This document shows, piece after piece, positions 46,995 to 56,892 of a DNA stretch of 64,000 bases. The DNA is from Coix lacryma-jobi var. lacryma-jobi (taxonomy: Eukaryota; Streptophyta; Magnoliopsida; Poales; Poaceae), in assembly GCA_009763385.1 (NCBI GenBank), contig CM019824.1, positions 157,350,357-157,414,356 of the forward strand, in the 5' to 3' direction. A program made the position numbers and the translations under genes. Below the pieces are notes generated by a model. The model was not told the origin of the DNA and did not search any database. It worked only from the letters and a program-made list of their open reading frames with translations. Position 1 is the first letter of the stretch. Every line of letters begins with the position of its first letter.

Positions 46995-48540
46995 TGAATG
47001 CATCTTGGCCCCTAGTGGGTTTCGGTGATTGGATGAAACACAAGATTACTGTGACTAACGTGTGTTTTGCAGAAACAGGAATGAGTTAGGTCACGATAAT
47101 AGCGACGATACAGGCATATGGAGTTCATGTCCCCTAGTGATGGAAATCGTTTCGGTTTTCAAAGGACGGACGACGAAGACGGTGGTAGACTAGGCTAAGT
47201 GTCATATGGTGTTGGAGGACACTTAGGTAGTCTTAGGTCTTTGTTTTTCCTTTGGCCGTACTATAAAGGGGAGCGTGAATCAGTAGCTTGACCTAGGTGA
47301 GTCTATTGAGGTAGGTGTGGTGCACACTTGTTATTTCATAGCCCTAGGTAGCTCAGAGAGATGCCTTATGTCGTAAGGATGAAAAGTCGTTAAGGCTGCG
47401 TCGCGATCCGAGTGAGTTTTGCCTGTGATATAGGCATCGGACGCTGGCCTGGTGAGCATCGGACGCGTCTGATGCTCACTCAGACTAGGGTTTAGTCTGG
47501 TGCGTGGCATCGGACGCTCCGATGTTGCCACATCGGACACGCCCGTGCCATGTTCACTTGCGGGTGAATTTGGGCATGCATCGGACGCTGTCATCGGACG
47601 CTGAGGGCCAGCGTCCGATGTCCATGCAGAGAGGTTCCAGAGAGGGTAGAATCACAACGAGCACGTCCGTTGTGATGGCATCGGACGCTGCCCAGCGTCC
47701 GATGCTCCTTTAACAAGTCTGACAGGTGGTACAGTCGACCGTTGGTCGAGGTCATTAGAGCGTCCGATGCCCCCGCAGAAACACCTGTTCAGTGCTCTTT
47801 TGGATGGCCGGTTGGGGGGAGTATTTATACTCCTCCCCCTCCTCCATTAGAGTGTTCTTGCCACTTTCCTCTGCTGAGAAACACATAGTGAGTGTGAGAA
47901 AGAGCAAGAGCCCTAGTGAGGTTGAGAGAATAGCTAATTGAGAGAATTAGTGACCTCCTAGTGAGAATTGAGTAGCAAGTGTGCATCCATCCATCTCTTT
48001 GGCCTTGTCTTGGTCAAGTGAGAGTTCTAGCTTGTTACTCTTGGTGATCGGCATCACCTAGACGGCTTGGTGGTGATTGAAGAGCTTGGTGATCATCCGG
48101 AGGCTTTGTGGATGACCCAAGTCAAGTTGTGACCGGTAGCGAGCGATTCACCGGGCCGGAGTGGCGAAGAATCAGCTCATAGTGAGCACTTGATCCTTGC
48201 GCGGATAAGGGGGAGCGATACCCTTGCGCGGGTGCTCCAACGAGGACTAGGGGGTGTGCCGACACCTCGATACCTTGGCAAAAAGATCGTCTTGTCATCT
48301 CTACTCTTTTACTTACGCATTTACCTTTGAGCAATTCAATTCTGCAATATATTTGTTGTTCATTAATTATTGAATTGCTTTGCTAGAGTAGGAGTGGCAT
48401 AGACATTGTCTTTTGTGCGGTAGAATAGAAAGAAACACACGTCTAGGCACAAGGGGTTAATTGGGCTTAATAGGTTTTAATTCTTGCTAAACTTTTAGAA
48501 AAGCCCAATTTACCCCGTCTTGGGCATCTTGTTCCTTTCA
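46995..48540 (+). repeat. Copia-1 3' LTR
   Basis: This 1546-bp uninterrupted LTR is the reference for reading the split 5' LTR. The TATA box is at 47262-47268, the CATCGGACGC cluster at about 47430-47770, and the end is CCTTTCA at 48540, followed by the GGGGG duplication. Confidence 0.93.
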
Positions 48541-48623
48541 GGGGGAGGAGGGGAGGTGGGGGAAGGTGGAGGAGGGCACGAGGTGGGTGGTGGTGGTGGT
48601 GTTGGGTGGGTGGGGGGGGGGGG
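48541..48623. repeat. G-rich low-complexity tract
   Basis: Runs of G with GGT and GGA repeats, ending in a long G homopolymer. It continues the G tract before 1493, so the original target was a G-rich microsatellite-like stretch. Several G runs of three or more could form a G-quadruplex. Confidence 0.8.
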
Positions 48624-48851
48624 TCCGGTTCACGAGCCATCAATTCCTGAATCTATTGTCATAATTACTAGCGAAGCCGTTTTTTTATAACATTCTCTCC
48701 ATCTCATTCCCTCATGGTAGAAATACAACACATGTGTACCTCTCTCATATAGGCACAATAATATACAAATATAATCCATATATAATCATATTAGCTTAAC
48801 TAAAATGTGTCTAGATTATGATTCTTAAAATGAATTCAATTCTAGGTATCC

Positions 48852-49065
48852 AAAAGAGCCCTAAGACTAATTAATATGTCATTAGCATATGTTTACTGTA
48901 ACACAATATTATCAAAACATAAACATATTGTGTTTAAAAAAACGTCTAGCAAATTACACGCAATCTGTGTAATTAGTTATTTTTTAGTCTATATTTACTA
49001 CCTCATGCATATGTCTAAATATTTGATGTGATGAGTATTTTTTTCGGTGACAACTAAACAAGGCC
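48852..49065. mobile_element. MITE remnant ending AACTAAACAAGGCC
   Basis: The right half matches the pattern of a common grass MITE (GTGTAATTAGTTATTTTTTAG, CATGCATATGTCTAAATATT, then AACTAAACAAGGCC). The left end is unclear and may be truncated, and no target duplication was found. Confidence 0.4.
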
Positions 49066-49337
49066 CAAATTAAAATCTACAGTCTCGAGGAGCAAGTATC
49101 CAAACGCATGGGTCGCACAATGTTTTGTGCTACACTGTTGCTGACCCATTGCGCTCTATGTATGCAGCACTTTACATGTTCAGAAAATTGTACGAGTGCA
49201 TTATTCTTCGCACGTCGCTGCATGCACGTACGATTCTCCTAGCAGACGTACTGGTGTGCCGAGCACGAAGGCACGATCAAGCAGTGCTTCGTCCTACAAC
49301 ACAGCACAGTTGACCTGTACCGAAGAAACCTTCCCCT

Positions 49338-49529
49338 ATGAATTCGTTGCTGCTGCTGCTGCTCATCAGCAGCCTGCTCGCGCAGGTGGGACCTGATTTG
49401 GGCGGCGACATTTCGCAGACATGGCGAAGCGCGGTGGACGCCCCGGAGCTGTCACGATTGTCTTGCTGCTCTCCGTTCCCTTTCTTCTGGTGCTCCTCCA
49501 CCTCCTCTCCGGCGATCGACGGCTGCTGA
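49338..49529 (+). CDS. Upstream overlapping ORF of fucosyltransferase gene A
   Basis: An ATG 83 bp upstream of the gene A start opens a different frame of 63 codons that overlaps the whole first part of exon 1. It starts MNSLLLLLLISSLLAQVG, which looks like a signal peptide, but the rest has no known domain. It may be a chance product of the CTG repeat, or an upstream ORF that lowers translation of the main frame. Confidence 0.25.
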   Translation: MNSLLLLLLISSLLAQVGPDLGGDISQTWRSAVDAPELSRLSCCSPFPFFWCSSTSSPAIDGC

Positions 49530-50491
49530 TGCCGTCGTCGAAATCTGAATTCCTCGGCTTCGGAAACACAAGAGGTGGTTAATAAATTAGTCTTGTTTTG
49601 TTAATTTATTTTCCCAACAAAAGCATTGATCCTGCATATGTTTATCCCAGTCAATAAGCGCTAAGCCGAGCATCGATGTGCAATCAAGCTCAAACGTGCA
49701 TGTAACGGTGTTTGATCGTCTTGCTAGAGGCTTTTGCGGTTTTGCCGACATAGAACTTCTCGTAGTTGCTCAGCTCCCAACGTTTTTTTTTACACCAACA
49801 GCTCCCAACGTTGTTGGCATGTGCGTGGTAGTGATTTACAGTACTAATGAAGGTGGTCAAACACTAAACGCGCTAGTTTTAAAAATATGTTAGGAGCAGG
49901 AGCTAGTACCACCTGTTACAATAGAGCGTTAGCTTATCTGATCATTTTGAGCTGAACCATCATATCATTTGTCGATGTAATAAACTGAAATGTGGACTGA
50001 TAAAAAAAACAGTAATAGAAACATTTCAAATTTTGTTTTGTAAACATCTGCTGTGTAATTAAATCACTATGATTTCTTTTTCCCACATTTATTTACTTAT
50101 GAGTTATGACATATGCAGAGGAGATAAACTCTGAATCTAGAGTGTGTGCATATTGTTACAGTGATATTCATACACTAACTAAAGAATGCCCTTATTTATA
50201 CTACTGCTAACTGGGGCCATTTTCTACTGCATCTCACTATTTGATTTGTTAATGTTAACCAGCCTAGTCCGATTAGCCAATTCTTTCAAGGGAAAAAAAA
50301 GAGCCATATGTGCTAGTGCTACATATTTGAGACTAGACAGCAGTGCACTAACCTGATCGGACAATCGAGGGTGAGCCGGTAAGGACTAATGCGGATCAAA
50401 CTGGGCTGTTAATGGGCCAATTTTATGTGCTAAGATGAATTGTACTGCCAATTTGACATGCTGTGTGCAATGCAATGCAACTGCACACTTC

Positions 50492-50578
50492 GGCCTTGTT
50501 TGGATGTGAGTAGAACTTAGTTCAAATACACTCCGACACATGTGGATAAAGCTAAATATATATACATACAAACAAGCC
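50492..50578. mobile_element. Short GGCCTTGTTTG MITE in gene A intron
   Basis: 87 bp with ends GGCCTTGTTTG and CAAACAAGCC as inverted repeats, lying 66 bp upstream of the gene A exon 2 acceptor site. CTTC occurs on both sides. The family of very short elements with these ends is common in grasses. Confidence 0.6.
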
Positions 50579-51438
50579 CTTCAGTGGATTGGGTTCGCTA
50601 CTGAATTCGTTGCATCTGACGATTTTCACTTGTGTCAATTTCAGGTGACACATCTTACGACAAGCTCCTCGGCGGCCTCTTGGCAGACGGATTCGACGAG
50701 AAGTCCTGCCACAGCAGGTACCAATCCGCCATGTACCGTCGCAGGCCTGGCAGGCAGCCTTCGGCGTACCTCGTCTCCAAGCTGCGGCATCAGGAAGCCC
50801 TGCAGAGGCGGTGCGGGCCGGGCACCGTCGCCTACAGCAACGCGCTGGAGCAGCTCAGGTCGTCGTCGGGCAGGAGCGGCGGCGGCGGCGGCGGCGACAA
50901 CATCGCCTCGCCCGAGTGCAAGTACCTGGTTTCCATCTCGTACCGGGGCCTCGGGAACCGGATCCTCGCCGCCGCGTCGGCGTTCCTGTACGCGCTGCTC
51001 ACCGAGCGCGTGCTCCTCGTGGACCCCAGCAACGACATGGGCGAGCTGTTCTGCGAGCCCTTCCCGGGCACGACGTGGCTCCTGCCGTCGGCGGGCTTCC
51101 CGCTGGCGAGCTACACCAACTTCAGCGTCAGCACGGCCGAGAGCTACGGGAACATGCTGCGGAGCAAGGTTCTCAGGACCGACGACGGCGTCGCCGGGAC
51201 TTCGCCGCCGCAGGAGGCGCCGGCGTTCTCGTACGTCCACCTCGACCACGACGCCACCGAGCAGGACAGGCTCTTCTTCTGCGACGGCGACCAGAGGGTG
51301 CTCCGGAACATCCCGTGGCTGGTGATGAGGACGGACGGCTACATCGCGCCGGGGCTGTTCCTGGTCACGGCGTTCCAGGACGAGCTCGGCAGGCTGTTCC
51401 CGGAGCCGGACGCCGTGTTCCACCACGTCGGCCGGTAC

Positions 51439-52450
51439 ATGGGCGGAGCCACATGGATGCATTGGTATTCCCAGGAATACCCAACTTTTTTACACCAACA
51501 AGTATATATATAGGTATTCTCAAATATATAATGTATATTGGTCATTATTTGATCATTTTCGAGCACAAAGTCAGCTCATAGCTAATTCCCTCAGTCTTCC
51601 TACATTTCCAACTTATAAGCCGTCCCGCAAGGCCGCAAGACGCAAAGACGCAAGGTCTAGTGGCCCATGACCTCCTTTGTTCTGTTCCCACGATGCGAAT
51701 GCAAAGTCGCGAAGACGCTACCGACACACGCGTGCTCGTCCGGCGCCTCGACTGCTCGGTCCTCCTGCTCTCTGTCTCCCAGTCCTCATTTCCCAATCCC
51801 CAATCCCGCAGCGGCGCTCGGCGGTGACGAGTTACGAGCAGCCAGCGGTGGCGATGGCAAGTTGCGAACAACCAACGGCGCACGGTGGTGGCAGCAGGCA
51901 GGCCAGCAGGGGTGCAAGACGGCTGGTCAGCGCAGAGGCTGGGGCTACTAGCGGAGCGGCGAGCGGCTGGCTGCGGCTTGGATGCGTAGTGACAGGTGAG
52001 GCCGTCATGTTGATTTTTCCCAATCCCCATTACTGGATTTGTTCATTTGGATTTTCTCCAATCCACAGCATTGGATTTTCTTCCTATAGATTATTGCATA
52101 ACGAAGAAGGAATCAATTGATTTGAAGAGTTTATGGGATAGAACAAAGATACGAAAATTAGAATTAGGCTCCACAAAGACAAGAAAGACATTATTAATTG
52201 CTTTCAAGCTATGAAGGACCCTAGATTTAAAGGAAGATTATATTATTTGTAATTTATTTTTGTTAATGGTTGGTTCCTATTTTTATGCCTATCTTAGATG
52301 TGAACAATTTATTATTCTAGTATTGTACTGTTTTTTTTGACTTTAGTTATGATAAAATACTATTGCAAACTATACTTAATCTGCTGCTATATATTGGATT
52401 TTTTTTTGGTTGTGGGAATACCCAAGTTGCAAATCCTAGCTCCGCCACTG
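51439..52450. mobile_element. TIR DNA transposon in gene A exon 2 (hAT-like, non-autonomous)
   Basis: The ends carry GGCGGAGCC (left) and GGCTCCGCCACTG-like sequence (right, AGCTCCGCCACTG), with a second shared inverted block GGTATTCCC/GGGAATACCC just inside. The candidate target duplications GCCGGTAC and GGCCCTAC match at 5 of 8 positions. Total added length with the duplication is 1020 bp, a multiple of three, so both gene halves stay in one frame, but the insert holds stops. The middle (51660-51970) is GC-rich and may be captured DNA. No transposase was seen. The superfamily is inferred from the TIR. Confidence 0.7.
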
Positions 52451-53152
52451 GGCCCTACCTGTTCCACCCGAGCAACCACGTCTGGGGCCTCGTCACGCGC
52501 TACTACGACGCGTACCTCGCGGCGGCGCAGCAGCGGGTGGGCATCCAGGCGCGCGTCTTCGGCGCCCAGCGCAACTCGCCGGAGCTCCTGGAGCAGATCA
52601 CCAGGTGCGCGCAGAGGGAGAGGCTGCTCCCGGAGCTGCTCACCGCGGCAGAGGGAGAGCCCCTGGTGCCAGGACCAGGACCTGCTGCACGGAAAACCAA
52701 GGCCGTCCTTGTCACCTCGCTCAAGTCCTGGTACTACGAGAGGCTCAAGGGCATGTACTGGGAGCGCGCGGCGGCCACCACCGGCGGCGAGGGCGAGGCG
52801 GTGAGCGTGCACCAGCCGAGCCACGAGGAGTTCCAGCGCTTCGGCGCCGGGACGCACGACGCCAAGGCGTGGGCCGAGATCTACCTGCTGAGCCTGACGG
52901 ACGCGCTGGTGACCACGGCGTGGTCGACGTTCGGGTACGTCGCGCAGGGGCTCGGCGGCCTCAGGCCGTGGGTGCTCTACAGGCCGGACAACGACACCCA
53001 CGTGCCGGATCCGCCTCAGGCCGTGGGTGCTTCCACGCGCCGCCGTTCTATGACTGCAGGCTGAAGCGGGGGGCGGACACCGGGAAGATTGTGCCGCAGG
53101 TCCAGCATTGCATCGACATGAGCTGGGGTTTGAAGATTGTTCATCGCAGCTA

Positions 53153-53540
53153 ATACACAGGTTGTATGTACCTTGTAGACTTGTAGTAAAAAAAATGTAC
53201 ATGTACATTGGTGGCTGGCTTCAGGGCAAAGATAGAAGATTCGTCATTGGATGGAAAGCACAGATTACTGTGTTGACAATTGACATGCGTCAAACACCTG
53301 ATGAATGAACACGTAAGTAAGAAAGAAAAAAGAAGGTGCTAAGCCAAGGAATTAGTTGATGATGGCTCTACGAACTTCATGCCGATGAATGCAGTGACGG
53401 CACATGAAGAAGAGAGGGCAGTAACAAATATTGCACGTAACAATTTCAAGCCTAGAATTTTTCGTCGACACAAGTTTGGCTATGTCCACGGATTTGCTAT
53501 GACGGAATGAAGATAACCATGTAAAGTATCAATATTTTGC
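53153..53540. other. Gene A 3' flank
   Basis: Probable 3' UTR and spacer, AT-rich, with no ORF of note and no certain polyadenylation signal. Confidence 0.4.
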
Positions 53541-53543
53541 CTT

Positions 53544-53879
53544 AGCATCTCCAATTGTTTGAAAAAAATGACTTGGGAAAAGTTGTCATTTAGCAACTTG
53601 CTAAAACTTTTGGCAAGTGAATTTTTCATGTATCTCCAATAGTGTGGTAAATTGAGCTTAATAAATATAGAAAAGTAGGCACGAGAGAAGTGTCGGCGGC
53701 TGCAAAAGGGAAAGAAACGCCGGATAGTAAGTGAAGCTGACTTGTAAATATACCAAGTAGGTTGCCTCGGATTCCAACTTGAAAAAATTTAGCAAGTCAT
53801 ATATCAATCCGTTGAAGAACATTTTTTTTTCTTAATAAAACAAGGATAGCAAGTCATTTTTCAAACTATTGGAGATGCT
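53544..53879. mobile_element. AGCATCTCCAAT-type MITE
   Basis: The ends are inverted: AGCATCTCCAATTGTTTGAA on the left and TTCAAACTATTGGAGATGCT on the right, with AGCAACTTGCTAA-like internal inverted segments. Length is 336 bp with no coding. The target duplication is not clear. Confidence 0.75.
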
Positions 53880-54124
53880 CAAGGGAACGACCAGCAAGAG
53901 CATTAGGAGTATCCTAAATTTTCTTTCTAAAATAATTAACTTTCCAAGTCGAGCACCAAAAGAATATTTCTCTACCAGTTTTTTTTTAAAAAAAAACACT
54001 CCTAAAAGATAGAAAGTAATTTTAGATCACGAATCTCGAACTATTTCTAAACTCACCCCAACCACTTTTGTACCATATGTTTCTCTCTTGTATATTTATA
54101 TCAGGAACCTGTGTTATTTCTTAT

Positions 54125-54152
54125 TATTTCTTACATGGATACACACATATTT
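54125..54152. repeat. 28-bp direct repeat, copy 1
   Basis: This is an exact match to 55170-55197 in the same orientation; the sequence centres on CTTACATGGATACACAC. The copies flank the foldback element at 54172-55154, 19 bp and 15 bp away. Confidence 0.9.
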
Positions 54153-54171
54153 CTTACCCAATTCAATTGCA

Positions 54172-55154
54172 GTGAACGTTCACCCAGGACTAATCCAGCG
54201 AACGATCCGACCTGCGTCCGCACCGGATGACCGCCACCCACTCCTCTCCTACACGTGTTTCCAAGCTGCTGATGTCATCCTAAAAAATATTAATACATTT
54301 ATTTTAAAATGTTGTAACTTCTAAATGGTGTATTCGTTTTCAATTTCGTCTGCACTGATATGTTCTATGCAACGAGACGAACAAAACTAGATCTCACTTA
54401 TATATATTTTAAAGAATTTTTTTCAAGTAGCAATTTATATATATTAACTTAGGACATGTTACACAAGTAACTTATAACTTACAACTTATAAACACAAGTT
54501 GTATTGAATTACTTAAGTACTCAAGTTGTATAGAGTAACATATGTACATGTTATGTTTAATAACTTTTATACATAAGTTGTGTTGCATAACTTTTGTGTA
54601 TCCATGTTTCAACATAAGTTATAAGTTAGTTTGTTCCTTTGTGCTTCTAAGTCTTAACATAAGTTATAAGTAAATTGCTCCTTTGTGTTTAAAAATTTTT
54701 GTACATAAGTTTTGTTTTGTACTTTAATGTTTCCAAACTTTTAAGATAAATTATATGGTATAAGTTATATGTTACAAGTTATAAGATATAAGTTATATGC
54801 TACAAGTTAAATTGTATAAGTTGCTACTAGAAAAAATATTTCTTCGAAACATATGCAACTGAGGTCTAGTTTTGTTCACCTCGTCGTGTAGAACGCACCA
54901 GTACAGGCGGAATTAGAAATAGATACACCGTTTAGAAGTTATAGCAATTTCAAACAAATGCTTAGCTTTTTTCTGGCTTGCATCGCGTGACGTCTCAACC
55001 AGTAAAAAAGAGCGTCGGATGATTCAGCGAGCTTACAAAGGGAGCTCGGGATGGGCATGTCCAAAAAGGGAAAGTGGTGGAATTTTTTTACAAAACAGGA
55101 AAGTTCTGCATGTCCTAAAATTGTTCGCTGGTTTTGAGTTGGGTGAGCGTTCGC
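54172..55154. mobile_element. Foldback-type inverted-repeat element
   Basis: Left end GTGAACGTTCACCCA and right end TGGGTGAGCGTTCGC pair as inverted repeats. Further inside, about 150 bp (54305-54435 against 54815-54965) pair imperfectly, for example AACTTCTAAATGGTGTAT with ATACACCGTTTAGAAGTT. The central 54440-54830 is made of variants of ACATAAGTTATAAGTT. There is no coding capacity. Confidence 0.65.
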
Positions 55155-55169
55155 GATTTAGTGGAGTCG

Positions 55170-55197
55170 TATTTCTTACATGGATACACACATATTT
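55170..55197. repeat. 28-bp direct repeat, copy 2
   Basis: Identical to 54125-54152. It is much longer than any normal transposon target duplication, so it may be an older direct repeat or part of the enclosing element. Confidence 0.9.
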
Positions 55198-55756
55198 ATC
55201 GGTATGACATGATGGATTTTTTTTTAAGTACCAAAAGATTGAGATGTGAGATTGAGAGTCGTTGGAGATGTTATTTTTTAATCTTGCCTAAAATCATGGA
55301 TTCGAAGATTATTTTTGGAAACTCTTAGAGATGCTCTAAGATATTGTTTTTTTTTCTAAGTTAGGTACTAGTAATACTTGTCCGCAAATTTTTTATACAG
55401 ATAAACTATGGTTTCGAGAAGAGTTCATATACTACCTTTGTTTTCTTTTATAAGATGCAGCTTGATATGACGCGGTGGCATCCTAAGTTATACTTTGTCT
55501 ATTTATTTATTTTACATTTTATATTATTTATGCTTATGAATTTCTAATAATTGAATGGTGTATTGATTACAAATCTAACCGTATCAAATTTGTTTTATAT
55601 GCTCTCCTGTCCTAACAAGTAATAAGTATTTTTTTTGGAAACGAGGTCTTTTTGTTACTCCACAGTCACAACCGAATTGTTGGACACCAAACCCTCAAGG
55701 TGATGAGGTACTCAGGTACACAATTCCAAGCGGCACGATAACCACTGGACATCTTA

Positions 55757-56007
55757 GGGCGTCCCTAACGGGGTGGCGACGTCGCCAACTCACCTCAGTT
55801 TGCTTCCGATGTGGAGGATAGAGAGCGTCGAAAATCAACTCGCTAGCGAGTCATCAGTCGCTAGGCTCGCACACTTTTCATGGAACTCTGTGTCTGTGCT
55901 CTCCCCGGTTTGTTTGTGTTTAGCCATGGATACTAGTAGCCTTTTATTTTAATTCTTTTTTAAGGCCACGTTGGCTAGCGATTTTACTAGCACTGATGAG
56001 GACGCCC
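55757..56007. mobile_element. Tourist/Harbinger-type MITE
   Basis: 251 bp with perfect 8-bp ends GGGCGTCC/GGACGCCC and target duplication TTA (55754-55756 and 56008-56010), the 3-bp type used by PIF/Harbinger elements. There is no coding sequence. Confidence 0.85.
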
Positions 56008-56371
56008 TTACAGCCTATTGAGGCGAGCTCATGAGCTCAATTGTTACATCCCCGAGAGCACACATTGATCCTACACACAGAGAACTTTGCCGCTATCAAA
56101 TGTTTGGTCTTTGTAATCACCCATCCCAATGATGTTTCGCAGTGGTAGCATCTATTTCAAGTATAACCTGCATCATGCCCAACCGAGCCACCGCCTTCTA
56201 AGGTCATCCTTAATGTTAGTTTCATATCACAATTTCCAACACCTCTATGTTTTGGAAACAGTGTAGAAGAGTTTTATCCTCATGAAACTATCTCTACTCT
56301 CATAAAACTCTCATCATATCTCTTTTCATCAGTACAGTAATACATCAACGTATTTGATGCCTATGAAATCC

Positions 56372-56835
56372 CACTACTAGAGAACAAGCCTTTGGACGAT
56401 CTATCAATTGAGCTTTAGTCTCGGCCAAAAATTATGTCCGGGGCTAAAGACCTTTAGTCCCGGTTGGTAATACCAACCGAGACTAAAGGTGAATCTTTAG
56501 CCCCGGTTGGTATTACCAACCCGGACTAAAGGTCCTGCCGGTTGGTAATACCAACCGAGGCTAAAGGGTGAACCTTTAGCCCCGGTTGGTGTTATCAACC
56601 GGAGCTAAAGGTCCTTCCCGAGTGGATTCAAAAGGAAAACATACAGAACTACATCACATGGGTTGTGTAGCTCAGTTGGTTAGCGTGCCTGAGGCGAGAG
56701 GTGCTGAGTTCGAATCTCACAGATACATATTTATTTTTTCTCGTAGAAATCTTTAACCCTGGTTGGGAGCACCCGAGACTAAATGGTCCGACCTTTAGCC
56801 CTGGATTGGTAGTAAAGGCCGTTTTTCCAGTAGTG
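56372..56835. mobile_element. Non-autonomous CACTA element
   Basis: The ends CACTACTAGAGAA and TTTTTCCAGTAGTG are inverted repeats of the CACTA type, and TCC is duplicated on each side (56369-56371 and 56836-56838), the 3-bp duplication of this superfamily. The left half carries four alternating copies of the subterminal repeat TTTAG(T/C)CCCGGTTGG and its inverse. The right half carries a tRNA-like segment. Length is 464 bp, with no transposase. Confidence 0.88.
56661..56727 (+). other. tRNA-derived segment inside the CACTA element
   Basis: It has a Pol III A box TAGCTCAGTTGG (56668-56679) and B box GAGTTCGAATC (56706-56716) at near-normal spacing, with the T arm partly paired. The anticodon arm is shortened and the acceptor ends do not pair well. 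It is therefore a decayed tRNA-like sequence and not a working tRNA gene. Pol III promotion is possible but inferred. Confidence 0.65.
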
Positions 56836-56892
56836 TCCCCATTGAGATTGACGTTTCTCGTAGAAACCTTTAACCCTGGTTGGGAGCACCCG

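Larger units (their letters stand above)
1493..48540 (+). mobile_element. Copia-1: outer SIRE/Maximus-type Copia LTR retrotransposon
   Basis: The LTRs begin TGAATGCATC and end CCTTTCA. The left LTR is 1493-2324 plus 22441-23170 and the right LTR is 46995-48540. GGGGG lies directly before 1493 and again at 48541-48545, the 5-bp target duplication. The primer-binding site (23173-23184) matches the initiator-Met tRNA type. The order gag, protease, integrase, RT, RNase H is Copia. The long LTRs, the long coiled-coil gag and a stop codon between gag and pol fit the SIRE/Maximus lineage. By eye, LTR point differences are about 2 percent plus several indels, so the insertion is recent. It carries two nested insertion series (2325-22440 and 26138-41740) and a MITE (46446-46944). 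Confidence 0.92.
49421..53152 (+). pseudogene. GT37 galactoside 2-alpha-L-fucosyltransferase gene A, disrupted
   Basis: Family role: transfer of fucose from GDP-fucose to galactose of xyloglucan or other wall glycans in the Golgi. Exon 1 (49421-49574) encodes a short basic N-terminus and one membrane anchor (VTIVLLLSVPFLLVLLHLL), as in type II enzymes. The phase-1 intron 49575-50644 has GT-AG ends. Exon 2 shows SCHSRYQSA and the conserved GLGNR nucleotide-sugar motif (50947-50961). A 1-kb TIR transposon splits exon 2 after VGRY (51438), giving a stop at 51511 and a product of about 340 residues without the C-terminal catalytic part. Coding resumes at 52456 (YLFHPSNHVWG). Near 53013 a 19-bp copied patch shifts the frame, and the final frame ends in TAA at 53150-53152. 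This is a pseudogene unless the insert is spliced out. Confidence 0.88.
53897..55337. mobile_element. Larger AGAGCAT-ended inverted-repeat element enclosing a foldback element
   Basis: The left end AGAGCATTAGGAGTATCC and the right end GGAAACTCTTAGAGATGCTCT are weak inverted repeats. The interior holds the foldback element and two 28-bp direct repeats. Borders are approximate and the nesting is inferred. Confidence 0.4.
56212..56852. mobile_element. GGTCATCCTTAATG-ended MITE, split by a CACTA element
   Basis: The left end GGTCATCCTTAATGTTAG and the right end ATTGAGATTGAC are imperfect inverted repeats, and ATGAAATCCC before the CACTA insertion rejoins CCATTGAG after it. The element is short and non-coding. 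The borders are approximate. Confidence 0.5.

Noticed and set aside
50641..51462. Long minus-strand ORFs opposite the fucosyltransferase exons (also 59620-60519 and 52387-53208)
   Set aside because: They are composition shadows of very GC-rich third positions on the coding strand. They have no domain and mirror the known exons.
56661..56727. Functional tRNA gene
   Set aside because: The anticodon arm is shortened and the acceptor stem does not pair. It lies within a CACTA element.
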